Source of the DNA: Tsukamurella sp. TY48
Lineage (GTDB): Bacteria > Actinomycetota > Actinomycetes > Mycobacteriales > Mycobacteriaceae
Assembly: GCF_019656655.1 (NCBI RefSeq)
Contig: NZ_BPMV01000001.1
Location: forward strand, 1,426,001 to 1,490,000
DNA length: 64,000 nt
Direction: 5' to 3'
In this document: piece by piece, positions 53,972 through 62,896 of the stretch
Position numbering within the stretch: the stretch's first letter is position 1
How the letters are laid out: each line of letters opens with the position of its first letter
Made by a program: the position numbers and the translations under genes
The notes under the pieces: model-generated
Databases searched by the model: none
What the model was told of the DNA's origin: nothing
What the model saw: only the letters and a program-made list of their open reading frames with translations

Positions 53972-55114
53972 TCAGACGAGTCCTCCGATGCGCGCACCGT
54001 CGACCGACGACGCGAGGACCTTGCCGACCCCGTCGGCGGTGGCCTCCCAGGAGAACTCCCCCGCCCGCTGCCGCGCCTTCTCCCCGAGCTCGGCGCGCAG
54101 CCGCTGATCGGCGAGCAGACCGGCCACCGCCTCGGTGATCCCGGCCAGATCGCGCACGAGGAGGCCCGTGGCACCGTCGACCACGGAATCGGTGAGACCC
54201 TTCGACGAGACGTACCCCACCGTGGGCACGCCGTGCTGCGCCGCCTCGATCACGGTGATGCCCCAGCCCTCCTTGCGGGAGGGCATCACGTGCACCCACG
54301 CGCGGGAGAGCAGGCGATGCTTGCGCTGCTCGGTGACGTGGCCGTGGAAGGTCACGCGATCGAGCACGCCGAGCCGCAGGGCGTGGCGGTAGAGCTCCTC
54401 GTCCCACCAGCCGCTGCCGATCACGTCGAGATGCAGATCGGGCACGCGGTGCCGCAGCCGGGCGAGCACGAACAATGCGTCCTCGATCTGCTTGTGCGGT
54501 ACCAGCCGGGACAGCACCACGATGCGGGGGGTCGCGGACCGCACATCGTCGATGCCGGGTTCGAGCGCGTCGATTCCGTTGCGCACCACGGCCACCCGCT
54601 CCGGTCCCACGCCGAGCAGTCCGAGTTCTTCGGCGGAGGGCAGAGAGACGGTGAGGTACTGCGAGTCGCGGTGCACCCACGGCGAGAGCCGCGATTCGAT
54701 GAACCAGCCGATGCGCGCCACCAGCCGGCCGGCCACCGGCCACTGCTCGCGGTGGCAGTGGTGCACGAGCACCGTGACGGGCACGCCGGCCACGAGGCGG
54801 GCGAAGAAGGGGATGCCGTTCTGCGTATCGATCACCGCATCGGGGCGGATACCGCGCAGCGGGCCGCGGCCGAACCGGGCCGCGACGATGGCGAGCAGCG
54901 CCAGCGGGTACACCGTGAACCGGCCGCCACCGCGGGAGATGCGCACGCCGTTCACCGTCTCGGCGCGGGCGGCGCCCGGGTACATCGCGGTGCGCAGGGT
55001 GACCGTCACGCCGCGCCGGGCCAGCTCCTGGCCGACGCGCTCGAGGTACAGCTCGCTGCCGCCGCCCTGCGGGTGGCGGGTGTCTCGCCAACACAGCAGA
55101 AGGACTTCACGCAC
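53972..55114 (-). CDS. GT4-family glycosyltransferase (Rv0225-like)
   Basis: A 380-residue GT-B fold enzyme. The N-terminal lobe has the PQGGGSELYLERVG sugar-acceptor loop; the C-terminal lobe has VVLSRLVPHKQIEDAL, VHVMPSRKEGWGITVIEAAQHGVP (the E-x7-E region, given over residues about 295-318) and GLLV. It transfers a sugar from a nucleotide donor in the cytoplasm; the acceptor is unknown. GTG start at 55114, 25 bases divergent from the methyltransferase gene, as for Rv0225/Rv0224c. Likely role in an envelope glycolipid. Confidence 0.88.
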   Translation of the reverse strand: MREVLLLCWRDTRHPQGGGSELYLERVGQELARRGVTVTLRTAMYPGAARAETVNGVRISRGGGRFTVYPLALLAIVAARFGRGPLRGIRPDAVIDTQNGIPFFARLVAGVPVTVLVHHCHREQWPVAGRLVARIGWFIESRLSPWVHRDSQYLTVSLPSAEELGLLGVGPERVAVVRNGIDALEPGIDDVRSATPRIVVLSRLVPHKQIEDALFVLARLRHRVPDLHLDVIGSGWWDEELYRHALRLGVLDRVTFHGHVTEQRKHRLLSRAWVHVMPSRKEGWGITVIEAAQHGVPTVGYVSSKGLTDSVVDGATGLLVRDLAGITEAVAGLLADQRLRAELGEKARQRAGEFSWEATADGVGKVLASSVDGARIGGLV

Positions 55115-55139
55115 GCGTACTAGGGTACCGTCCGGTGGC

Positions 55140-55907
55140 GTGGACTCTCTGACCTCGAAGAACGCGACCTCGCGGTTCCGTCGCCGGGCGACCCTGCGCA
55201 GGTCGGTGGGACTGCTGTCCGATTTCCGGTTCGAGCAGTCCGAGCCGGCCCGGTTCTACGGCGCGCTGGCGCGCGACACCGTGGAGTTGACGGCCGATCT
55301 GTTCCCCGAGCCGCTCGACGGTGCGCTCGTGCTCGATGTGGGCGGTGGGCCCGGGTACTTCGAGGACGCCTTCGCCGAGCGCGGCGCCGTGTACATCCCC
55401 GTCGAGCCGGATCCGTCCGAGGCGCACGCGGCGGGCATCACCTCCTCGCGGGGCGTGCGGGGCTCAGGCCTCGCGCTGCCGATCGCCGACGGTGCCGTGG
55501 ACGTCTGTCTCTCGTCGAACGTCGCCGAGCACGTGCGGGACTGGCGGGCGATGGGCGAGGAGATGTTGCGCGTCACCCGGCCCGGCGGGATGGTGATCCT
55601 GAGCTACACCTGCTGGTACGGGCCGTTCGGCGGCCACGAGATGGGGCTCACCCACTACCTGGGCGGCGACCGCGCGGCCCGGATGTACACCGACAAGCAC
55701 GGGCATCCACCGAAGAACCTGTACGGCACATCGTTGTTCAAGGTGGGCGCGAAGGACGGACTGGACTGGGCCGGCACGGTCGACGGTGCCGATCTGCTGG
55801 CGGCGTTCCCGCGCTACCACCCGTCCTGGGCATGGTGGATCGTGCGCGTACCGGGACTGCGCGAAGTGTTCACCTCGAACCTGGTTCTGGTGTTCCGCAA
55901 GCATTGA
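55140..55907 (+). CDS. Class I SAM-dependent methyltransferase (Rv0224c-like)
   Basis: A 255-residue methyltransferase: basic N-terminus, then motif I LVLDVGGGPGYF, motif II YIPVEPD, and GAVDVCLSSNVAEHVRDW around motif IV. Length matches Rv0224c. It pairs divergently with the GT4 gene, so it may methylate the same glycan or lipid. GTG start at 55140; no strong ribosome site, so a leaderless mRNA is possible. A perfect hairpin ends the transcript. Confidence 0.85.
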   Translation: MDSLTSKNATSRFRRRATLRRSVGLLSDFRFEQSEPARFYGALARDTVELTADLFPEPLDGALVLDVGGGPGYFEDAFAERGAVYIPVEPDPSEAHAAGITSSRGVRGSGLALPIADGAVDVCLSSNVAEHVRDWRAMGEEMLRVTRPGGMVILSYTCWYGPFGGHEMGLTHYLGGDRAARMYTDKHGHPPKNLYGTSLFKVGAKDGLDWAGTVDGADLLAAFPRYHPSWAWWIVRVPGLREVFTSNLVLVFRKH

Positions 55908-55911
55908 CGAC

Positions 55912-55943
55912 GAATGCCCCTCCGCCGCAGCGGAGGGGCATTC
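55912..55943. terminator. Bidirectional terminator
   Basis: A perfect 14-base-pair stem (55912-55925 with 55930-55943) and 4-base loop between the convergent methyltransferase and repeat-protein genes. Confidence 0.88.
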
Positions 55944-55969
55944 ACCGAACTGAGTGACCGAGGTGCGGA

Positions 55970-58081
55970 TCAGTTCTCCGCGCCGGCAGCGTCGGAGCCG
56001 GAGGTGCCGGCGTCACTGCTGTCGGTGGACGTCGTCGGGGTCTCCTCCGACGCCTTCGCCTCGGGGGCCTCAGCGGTCTTGGTGGGCACATCGGCTCCGG
56101 CCGTCGCCGACTCGGTCGTCGTCGGCTCGGTCTTCGTCGGCTCGGCCTTCGCCGAGTCGGTCTTCGTCGCGCCGCTCGTCGAGCCCGAATCCTGCTCGGA
56201 CGCAGCGCCCTTCGTCGCCTCAGTGGTGGAACCCGCGGAAGTGGTGGCCGTCGCGGGCTTCGTCGCGCCCGTCGTGGAGGCGGACGACGTGGGAGCGGAC
56301 GAGGAGGCGCCGGTGGTGGGCGCGGACGCCGACGCCGTGGACGGGGCGTCCCCGGAGCCGGAGGCGTCGTCCTGCTTGGCGTGCCGGCCGGCGCTGGCGA
56401 AGGTCTCCACCTCGGCCACCGAGACGGCGCCCGTGCCGTCGTCCGCCTTGGCGTGCTTGCCGCCACTCACGGCGGTCACCACCGAGTTCACCGTGTCGGT
56501 GAGCGCGGCACCGATTCCGTTGCCGGCGAACAGGTTGTTGAGCCCACCGCCGTTGAGGAAGGGCCCCATCGCCTGCATCGGCAGCGAGATGATGGCGCCG
56601 ATCAGCTCGGCGATGGGCCGGGCGATGCCGTGGACGAGGGAGGCGCCGGCGTTGAGGATCCCGCCCGCCACCTGCAGCGGAACCTGGGCGAGCGGGCCGA
56701 CCACGGGGACCGCGCGGACCAGATCAGCAGCGAGCGGAACCAGGCCGGTCGCGGAGTAGTACGCGGCGTCGACGAGCAGCGGCGGCAGGTTCTTCGCGCC
56801 CGCCGGCGTCACGAGGCTGCCGGCGAGGGAGGTGACCACGCGGCCGATCAGCTTGCCGTCCATGATCGCCAGCAGCTTGTCGTCGGGAAGGCTGCCGACG
56901 ATGTCCTTGAGCTTGTCGTCCGGGATGGCCGCGACGAGCTTGACCAGCGTCGCCGAGGGCAGGCCCGCCACCACGGGACCGAGCTTCTCGACCGGGATGC
57001 CGGCCACGATCTTGCCGAGCGTGTCGTCGGGCAGGGTCGAAACGACGGTGGTGAGCTTATCGATCGGGATCGAGCCCACGAGCGAACTCAGCTTGTCGGC
57101 GGGCAGTCCGGCGACCACCGGTGCCAGCTTCTCGACGGGGATGCCGCCCACGAGCTCCGCCAGCGTCTTGTCCGGCAGGCCCGAGACCACGTCGGTCAGC
57201 TTGCTCACCGGGATCCGGCTGACGAGCTCGGTGAGCTTGTCCGACGGGAGGCTCGCCACCACGGGGCCCAGCTTCTCGACGGGAATGTCGCCCACGATCT
57301 GCTTGAGGGTCTCGTCCGGGAGGCCCGAGACCAGTTGCGTGAGAGTCGAAGCCGGGAGGCTCGCGACCACCGGGCCGAGCTTCTCGACGGGGATGCTGCC
57401 GACCAGCTTCGACAGGGTCTCGGTGGGCAGGCCCGCCACCACGGGGCCGAGCTTGTCGACCGGGATACCACCGACGACCTCGGTCAGCGTGTCACTGGGC
57501 AGGCTGGAGACCACCTGCGCCAGCTTGTCCGTCGGGATGGAACCGACCAGCTTGGAGAGGGTCTCGGCGGGAAGACTCGCTACCACGGGGCCGAGCTTCT
57601 CGACCGGGATGCCGCCCACCAGCGCGGAGAGCTTGTCGTTCGACAGGCCCGCGACCACCTCGGAGAGCTTCGCGGTCGGCAGACCGCCCACGATGCCGGT
57701 CAGTGCCGATGTGGGCATCTCGTTCATGATCGCGACCACGGTCGAGGTCGGCATCGCGGACATGATCGCGGCGACCTTGGACGGTGCGATCTGCCCCATG
57801 ATGCGGGCGATCCGCTTCGGGTCGGTGCTCGAGAGCTCGCTGACGAGAACCGAATCCGGCATGAGGTCGATCAGGATGCCCACCGGCGTCACGTCGGCGT
57901 TGAGCGCCGACGGGGGCTGGGCGAGTACCTGCGCCGGGGTGGGTACCGCGGTGATCGAGGTGGCGGGAAGCGCGGTCAGTGCCACCGACGAGACGAGCAC
58001 CGTCGCCGCCGCGGCTTGCGTCACCACGCCGAGCTTTCCCCACTGTCCCTTGGCACCGCTGTGCTGAACTGCTACGCGCAT
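55970..58081 (-). CDS. Exported 12-residue-repeat protein 1 (unrecognised family)
   Basis: A 703-residue protein. Residues about 18-45 form a signal-type hydrophobic segment (VVTQAAAATVLVSSVALTAL), followed by TAVPTPAQVL. Residues 86-409 are 27 successive ungapped 12-residue units of pattern [ILM]-P-x-x-K/T-L-x-x-V/I-V-x-x, often alternating IPVEKLGPVVAS and LPAETLSKLVGS. Residues about 410-540 are hydrophobic and helical, with GPFLNGGGLNNLF. The last 150 residues are Ser/Thr/Ala/Glu-rich and disordered. No LPxTG or lipobox. CAGGAGAAG precedes the ATG. Short helices stacking into a superhelix are likely, loosely like MgtE N-domains. It is paralogous to the gene at 58604-60742. Function unknown; a cell-surface or mycomembrane role is inferred. 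Confidence 0.75.
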   Translation of the reverse strand: MRVAVQHSGAKGQWGKLGVVTQAAAATVLVSSVALTALPATSITAVPTPAQVLAQPPSALNADVTPVGILIDLMPDSVLVSELSSTDPKRIARIMGQIAPSKVAAIMSAMPTSTVVAIMNEMPTSALTGIVGGLPTAKLSEVVAGLSNDKLSALVGGIPVEKLGPVVASLPAETLSKLVGSIPTDKLAQVVSSLPSDTLTEVVGGIPVDKLGPVVAGLPTETLSKLVGSIPVEKLGPVVASLPASTLTQLVSGLPDETLKQIVGDIPVEKLGPVVASLPSDKLTELVSRIPVSKLTDVVSGLPDKTLAELVGGIPVEKLAPVVAGLPADKLSSLVGSIPIDKLTTVVSTLPDDTLGKIVAGIPVEKLGPVVAGLPSATLVKLVAAIPDDKLKDIVGSLPDDKLLAIMDGKLIGRVVTSLAGSLVTPAGAKNLPPLLVDAAYYSATGLVPLAADLVRAVPVVGPLAQVPLQVAGGILNAGASLVHGIARPIAELIGAIISLPMQAMGPFLNGGGLNNLFAGNGIGAALTDTVNSVVTAVSGGKHAKADDGTGAVSVAEVETFASAGRHAKQDDASGSGDAPSTASASAPTTGASSSAPTSSASTTGATKPATATTSAGSTTEATKGAASEQDSGSTSGATKTDSAKAEPTKTEPTTTESATAGADVPTKTAEAPEAKASEETPTTSTDSSDAGTSGSDAAGAEN
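56855..57826 (-). repeat. 27 x 36-base tandem coding repeats (protein 1)
   Basis: Codons 86-409 repeat every 36 bases without indel, many units alternating in 72-base pairs (GAGCTTCTCGACC-type words recur on the plus strand). Confidence 0.85.
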
Positions 58082-58551
58082 GTACTTCTCCTGAATGTGT
58101 GCTCAACGAGGAGACCGCGCGCACTACCCGCGGCGCACGGTCGGGAGACTGAACGATTCGCAATTCAAAAGAAGTACTGGTTCATTTTCAGTCCGCGACA
58201 CAGTTAACGACACACCTCCGATGTCTACCGCCGGTATATCTATTCGTGATTAATTCGATATCCTTTTGTTATCTGGAAATCTTCACAGTTCGATGTGGGA
58301 ATCAACGATCGCGAATCACATCCGTCCCCGCTCCGACCTGGGACGACGTCGGCGGTTCGCACGTCCCACCCCGTTAGCTGAACTACAATTTGCGAATGTA
58401 ACTTGCAACTTCAAGCGAGAAGTCCAGGCCAGACAGCGGATCTATGTCCTTTTCGATAGAGAATCTTCTCTCACATGATTCCGGTTGTGAATCGCATACG
58501 TGATCTCTCCACCGCGTAGCTACCCGTCGATATCGCGCACCGACGGACAAA
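58082..58551. other. Intergenic region upstream of repeat protein 1
   Basis: About 470 bases without a gene I can support. The part 58150-58480 is unusually AT-rich. An open frame of 70 codons (58266-58478) has no ribosome site and no recognisable sequence, so I do not call it. The promoter and a long leader of repeat protein 1 are probably here. Confidence 0.5.
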
Positions 58552-58589
58552 CGGCGGTGCCGGCATCCCAGGGGATACCGGCACCGCCG
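58552..58589 (-). terminator. Terminator of repeat protein 2 gene
   Basis: A perfect 12-base-pair stem (58552-58563 with 58578-58589) plus an inner atccc/gggat stem, 15 bases past the stop. Confidence 0.82.
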
Positions 58590-58603
58590 CAGTGTGGTCT
58601 GAC

Positions 58604-60742
58604 TCAGCTCGCCGCCGAGGCGCTCGATCCACCGCTCGACGCCGCGCCCGACCCGCCGGTCGACGCCGCACTCGATCCGCCGGACGACCCGCTTGCCGCC
58701 CCGGACGACGAGCCCGTCGAACCGGAGTCCCTCGCAGGGCTCTTCTCGGATGCACCGGAGGAGTCGGCGGCCTTCGTCTCACTCGCCGCCGGTGTCGATG
58801 CCGGCGTCGATGCCGACGAGTCAGCACTCTTGGCCGATGCACCGGTCTCCGCGGTGGCGGGTGTCTTCGCGGTGTCCGCGGTCTTCGCGGGCTCCGCAGC
58901 CTTCGCGGGGTCCGCTGCCTTCGCGGCCACCGGTTCGCCGGACGTCGGGCTCACCGCCGGCTTCGCAGCATCGGTGGCCGCGGTACCCGCGCGCGCCGCA
59001 CCGTCCGGAGCGAGGGCGGCCGTCTTCGTCGGAACGACGGGAGCGGTCGCCGCCGCAGCGGTCGCGGGCGAGGTCGCCGCACCGGCCACCGGTGCAGCGG
59101 AGGCCGCCGAACCTGTCGCCGGCCCGGACACTGCGGGAGCCGCGACCGGAGCGATCTGACCGGTCAGCCCACTGAGGACGTTGTTCACCATGGCCGGGAG
59201 ACCGGCGAGGCCACCACCGTTGTTGTTCAACACCGGGCCGAGCAACTTCACGGGAAGCGCTGCAACGGAGGAGAACAACGTGATGACGGGCTCGATGATC
59301 GCTCGAGCCAGGCTGAACAGGGGCGTGAACAGGCCGATACCCAGCGAGACCGGCCCTGCCAGTTGCGGCCCCACGAACGGTATCGACGCGACGGTGTTCC
59401 GGACGAGCGTCGGAATCGCCTCCGCGACACCCTGCAAGCCACCACCGATCACGCCGGACATGAGCGAGGGAAGCTTCGCCAGGCCCGCCGGGGTGGCGAA
59501 CTCGGCGATGAGGGCCGGAAGCAGCTTCGCGATCATCGCGCCGTCGAGGAGGCCCGCGACTTTGGAGCCGGGCAGGCCGCCGATGACCTGCTTGAGTGTG
59601 GCGTCCGGCACTGAGCCGACGAGTTGCGTGAGCGTAGCGGTCGGGAGCGAGGTGATGAGCTGAGCGAGGGTCGCCTGCGGGAGCCCGGCGATCAGCGAGG
59701 CCAGCTTATCGTTGGGCAGGCCCGTGACCAGTGAGTTGAGCGTGCTCGCCGGCAGCGCCGCGATCACGGGCACCAGCTTGTCGGTGGGGACGCCGCGAAC
59801 GAGTTCGGCGAGCTTCGCCGGGGGCAGGGTGGTGATCACCGGTGCCAGCTTGTCCACGGGCACAGTGCCGACGACCTCGGCCAGGGTGGCCGCAGGGAGA
59901 CTCGACACCACCGAGGCCAGTTTCTGCTTCGGGACCGCGTTGATGAGCTCCGCCAGCTTGTCGTTCGGTAGACCGGACACCACGGAGCCGAGCTTGTCGA
60001 GCGGCACGACTCCGATGATGGAGCGCAACTTGTCCTCGGGTAGGCCCGAGACCATTTGCGCGAGCGTGTTGTTCGGGAGCGCCGAAATCACCGATGCGAG
60101 CTTGGCCATCGGAACATTCCCGACCACCTGGGCGAGTGCCTGCTCCGACAGACCGGAGATCATCTGCGACAGCGTTTCCGGCGGCAGGCTCGCTACGACC
60201 GGACCCAGTTTGTCGCTCGGGATCGCCGTCACCAGACTCTGCAGCTTCGCCGAGTCCAGACCTGCTACCAGCGGGGCGAGCTTCTCGACCGGCACCGCGT
60301 TGATCACCGAATTGAGCGTGCTACTGGGCAGATTGCCGACCAGCCCCGCGAGCTTGTCCGTGGGGATCTGGCCGATGATCTCGGTGAGCTTCTCCGGGGG
60401 CATCCCGTTGAAGATCTCCGCGAACTTCGCCGGCTTGACCAAGCCCAGGACCTCGGTCAACTTCGCGGTGCTCGTCCCCTCCAGAATCGAGGCGAGCGAC
60501 GACGCCGACATGCCGCTCACGATGTTGGCGATCCAATTGACCTCCTGCACATCCGCCCGCAGGACGTCCGGCGCCTGGAGCACCTGCGCCGGGGTCGGCA
60601 GCGCCGTCGTCGAGGAAGGCAGTGCCGGTAGGGTCGCCACCGCGACCGAGGCCACCACCACGGTCGAGGTCATCGCCTTGGCGGCGACATCGAACCGCGC
60701 CCATGGCCGGGCCGGTTCGAGCGTACGAGTGGATTCACGCAT
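58604..60742 (-). CDS. Exported 12-residue-repeat protein 2 (paralogue of protein 1)
   Basis: A 712-residue protein with the same plan. A hydrophobic N-terminal segment (about 20-45) is followed by TALPTPAQVL, the motif shared with protein 1. Residues 78-401 are again exactly 27 ungapped 12-residue units (for example VPVEKLAPLVAG, LPNDKLASLIAG), ending LLDG where protein 1 ends IMDG. Next come a hydrophobic helical region with NNNGGGL and a 190-residue Ala/Ser/Gly/Thr/Lys-rich tail. ATG 60742 has AGGAG 9 bases upstream; an in-frame start at 60775 lies before that site. A CRP-like site lies upstream. Function unknown. Confidence 0.75.
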   Translation of the reverse strand: MRESTRTLEPARPWARFDVAAKAMTSTVVVASVAVATLPALPSSTTALPTPAQVLQAPDVLRADVQEVNWIANIVSGMSASSLASILEGTSTAKLTEVLGLVKPAKFAEIFNGMPPEKLTEIIGQIPTDKLAGLVGNLPSSTLNSVINAVPVEKLAPLVAGLDSAKLQSLVTAIPSDKLGPVVASLPPETLSQMISGLSEQALAQVVGNVPMAKLASVISALPNNTLAQMVSGLPEDKLRSIIGVVPLDKLGSVVSGLPNDKLAELINAVPKQKLASVVSSLPAATLAEVVGTVPVDKLAPVITTLPPAKLAELVRGVPTDKLVPVIAALPASTLNSLVTGLPNDKLASLIAGLPQATLAQLITSLPTATLTQLVGSVPDATLKQVIGGLPGSKVAGLLDGAMIAKLLPALIAEFATPAGLAKLPSLMSGVIGGGLQGVAEAIPTLVRNTVASIPFVGPQLAGPVSLGIGLFTPLFSLARAIIEPVITLFSSVAALPVKLLGPVLNNNGGGLAGLPAMVNNVLSGLTGQIAPVAAPAVSGPATGSAASAAPVAGAATSPATAAAATAPVVPTKTAALAPDGAARAGTAATDAAKPAVSPTSGEPVAAKAADPAKAAEPAKTADTAKTPATAETGASAKSADSSASTPASTPAASETKAADSSGASEKSPARDSGSTGSSSGAASGSSGGSSAASTGGSGAASSGGSSASAAS
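59540..60511 (-). repeat. 27 x 36-base tandem coding repeats (protein 2)
   Basis: Codons 78-401, 27 units of 12 residues with no indel; the units are more diverged in DNA than those of protein 1. Confidence 0.85.
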
Positions 60743-60860
60743 GAGCTTCTCTCCTGAGGGTCGCTGACGAAACAACCCGCGCGGCGCTGCCGCTCGCGGG
60801 CCGACGACGTTCAGCGATCAGGGTCAGAACACCCATTCACTTATTGTCGCGAATCGAGTA

Positions 60861-60876
60861 TGAGACGCGCGTCACA
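60861..60876. promoter_or_regulatory. CRP/GlxR-like site upstream of repeat protein 2
   Basis: TGAGACGCGCGTCACA matches the TGTGA(n6)TCACA consensus at nine of ten defined bases and is near-palindromic. It is 119-134 bases before the ATG at 60742, within the 216-base gap 60743-60958, which otherwise holds nothing recognisable. Confidence 0.5.
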
Positions 60877-60958
60877 TCCGCGGGATCGGAGTCGTTGTCT
60901 TCTTCATCGTTCCGTCACGGATCCTTCACGGCTGCTATACATCTCCGCGAAAAGCACT

Positions 60959-62896
60959 TCAGTCGATCGGTGCCGGGTCCGCCGGGCGTGCGGGTGTCAT
61001 CCGGAAGTCCGCCCAGGACGGCAGTTCGTTCTCGGTGCCGAACGCCGCCCACCACGCATCGCCCACGAGCGTCTCACCCTCGCGGAGATCCGGCACCTCG
61101 ACCGGCGTCGCGAGCAGGTCTCGTGCAGCCTGCTGCTCGCCGATACCGCTGAGGGCCAGCGCTCGCAGCACGGTGATGCGCCCGGGCGAGGTATCGGGTG
61201 CATCGTCGAGGATCCGCAGGGCGGCCTCGGGATCGGTTCCGATCACGTCCGTGGCCGCTTCCACGCGGAGGGGATACGACTGCGGGTCCAGCCGCAGGGC
61301 CGCACCGAAGGCGGCGGCACGGCTCCGAGAATCCGATTCGGCCAGAGCCGCGCCGCGCCAAGCGACGGCGGTCTCCCGGCATTCCAGACTTCGCCGATAC
61401 CCTTCGGCTGCCTCGGCGATGCGGCCATCGGCGTGCAGGGAGGTCGCGAGGGCGAACCAGGTCCACCAATTGGGTGCGTCGGCCACGGCGCGCTCCCACA
61501 TGCGCGTCCAGCGGGCGCCGGTCGGAGGAACGAACGGCGCCGACGGCGACTCCCACGGCGATGCGACGGCGGCGAGCACACCGGGATCGAGCGGTGGCAG
61601 CGGTAGCCCGTCGAACTCCTCCGGGAGTGTCTGAGGCCACGTCTCCGCACGCACGGCGAGATCAGCGGCGGCCCATCCCGATCCTCTGTGCACCACCCGG
61701 GGCGCGGCCGCAGACGATGCCACCGCCGACATCTCTGTCCGGCCGGCCACCTGCTCCCGCAGAGCGCCGACTGCGGCGTTCCAGTCACCGTGCGCCACTG
61801 CGGCGTCCATGGCGACCGCGCCGTACGACTCGACCCAGGAAACAGCGCTCCGGGCAGGGAGGACGGTGTGCTCCGACTGGGTCGGTACGAGTCCCGCCTG
61901 GATCTCCACGTACCGCCGGGGGCCGCCCCCCGCCGAATCGTTCAGCCAGTGTTGCCAGCGCTGTCCGCCGGGGCCCTCACCCCACAGGAAGAGCTTGCGG
62001 GAGGGCAGTTCCCGCGTCGAACTGAACGCGAACCCCGCGCCGAAACCGTCGACGATCCCCTCGAACGGGAGTTCCTCGGAGGCGATCTCGAAGAAGTAGT
62101 CGCGCGCGAAGCGGGCCTGCGCCGGATAGCTGATGTCGAGCCCCTCACGCTCTCCCTCGGCGAGCTCGTCCGCGGTGGGCCGTGGCACGGTGCACCGCCG
62201 GAGCCCACCCGTGTACGCCGAGTACCAGGCCGAGGACGAGGGTGCTATCACCCGCGACAGATCATCCTGCGGCACGGCGATATTGGTCCACCAGTACAGG
62301 GGCTTGGGTTCCGGATCCGGATTGACGATCTCCACCCGCGCATACAGATGAGGACTGTCGGTCGGCAGGGTGAGATCGATCCGCACCATCATTCCCCGGA
62401 TGCGTTCCCACTCCCACAGCCGCACCGTATCGTCGCCCACGATGGCGGCGTTGACCGGCTGCATGCTCCACGGGGTGTGACCGGTGGCGCCCACGTTGTA
62501 CTCGATACCGCCGGCGAACCAGGCACCTGTGAGCCCGAAGTTCGCGGGCTGGATCGCGCTGGGCTGGAACAACAGCTCGCGATCCGCGCGGAGATCACGC
62601 AGGCTCCAGATGCGGCCACCGAAGTCCGGTAACACGGTCGCCCGGAGCAGGCCGTTGTCCATTGTGATGGTCGCGACGGACGTCGGCTCGGGCGAGCGGG
62701 TGTACTCGTCGTAGGTCGCATAGGGCAGGGGGTGTGTGATCCGGCCGTACCGGATCCGCTCCTGCATGTCCACGGGGAGATCGCCGATCGCATCGAGCGG
62801 GACGAGGTTCTGGCGTCCGACGAACTGCGGATAGGGCGACGGTGCGCCGACCGCCGCGGCGGGGATCGTCGATGTCCCGTAGGCGATCGACGTCAT
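60959..62896 (-). CDS. DUF5107-type protein with TPR-like C-terminus
   Basis: A 645-residue protein. Residues about 60-350 form a galactose-mutarotase-like beta-sandwich: LPDFGGRIWSLRD, GAWFAGGIEYNVG, and LWGEGPGGQRWQHWLND. The C-terminal third (about 430-640) has helical TPR-like repeats (WWTWFALATSLHADGRIAEAAEGY, near 480-503). DUF5107 proteins are linked to carbohydrate use. ATG 62896 overlaps the stop of the ABC ATPase gene (ATGA), so the two are co-translated, which supports a role in sugar metabolism or transport. No signal peptide. Confidence 0.82.
   Translation of the reverse strand: MTSIAYGTSTIPAAAVGAPSPYPQFVGRQNLVPLDAIGDLPVDMQERIRYGRITHPLPYATYDEYTRSPEPTSVATITMDNGLLRATVLPDFGGRIWSLRDLRADRELLFQPSAIQPANFGLTGAWFAGGIEYNVGATGHTPWSMQPVNAAIVGDDTVRLWEWERIRGMMVRIDLTLPTDSPHLYARVEIVNPDPEPKPLYWWTNIAVPQDDLSRVIAPSSSAWYSAYTGGLRRCTVPRPTADELAEGEREGLDISYPAQARFARDYFFEIASEELPFEGIVDGFGAGFAFSSTRELPSRKLFLWGEGPGGQRWQHWLNDSAGGGPRRYVEIQAGLVPTQSEHTVLPARSAVSWVESYGAVAMDAAVAHGDWNAAVGALREQVAGRTEMSAVASSAAAPRVVHRGSGWAAADLAVRAETWPQTLPEEFDGLPLPPLDPGVLAAVASPWESPSAPFVPPTGARWTRMWERAVADAPNWWTWFALATSLHADGRIAEAAEGYRRSLECRETAVAWRGAALAESDSRSRAAAFGAALRLDPQSYPLRVEAATDVIGTDPEAALRILDDAPDTSPGRITVLRALALSGIGEQQAARDLLATPVEVPDLREGETLVGDAWWAAFGTENELPSWADFRMTPARPADPAPID

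Noticed and set aside
56855-57826. A CRISPR array
   Set aside because: The regular 36-base period is continuous coding repeat without spacers and encodes in-frame 12-residue units.
58266-58478. A 70-codon plus-strand frame in the AT-rich gap between the repeat-protein genes
   Set aside because: No ribosome site, no recognisable sequence, basic composition unlike a gene; chance open frame in AT-rich DNA is likely.
55970-60742. Repeat proteins as PE/PPE or PE-PGRS proteins
   Set aside because: No PE or PPE N-terminal motif and no GGA/GGN repeats; the 12-residue proline-leucine units are different.
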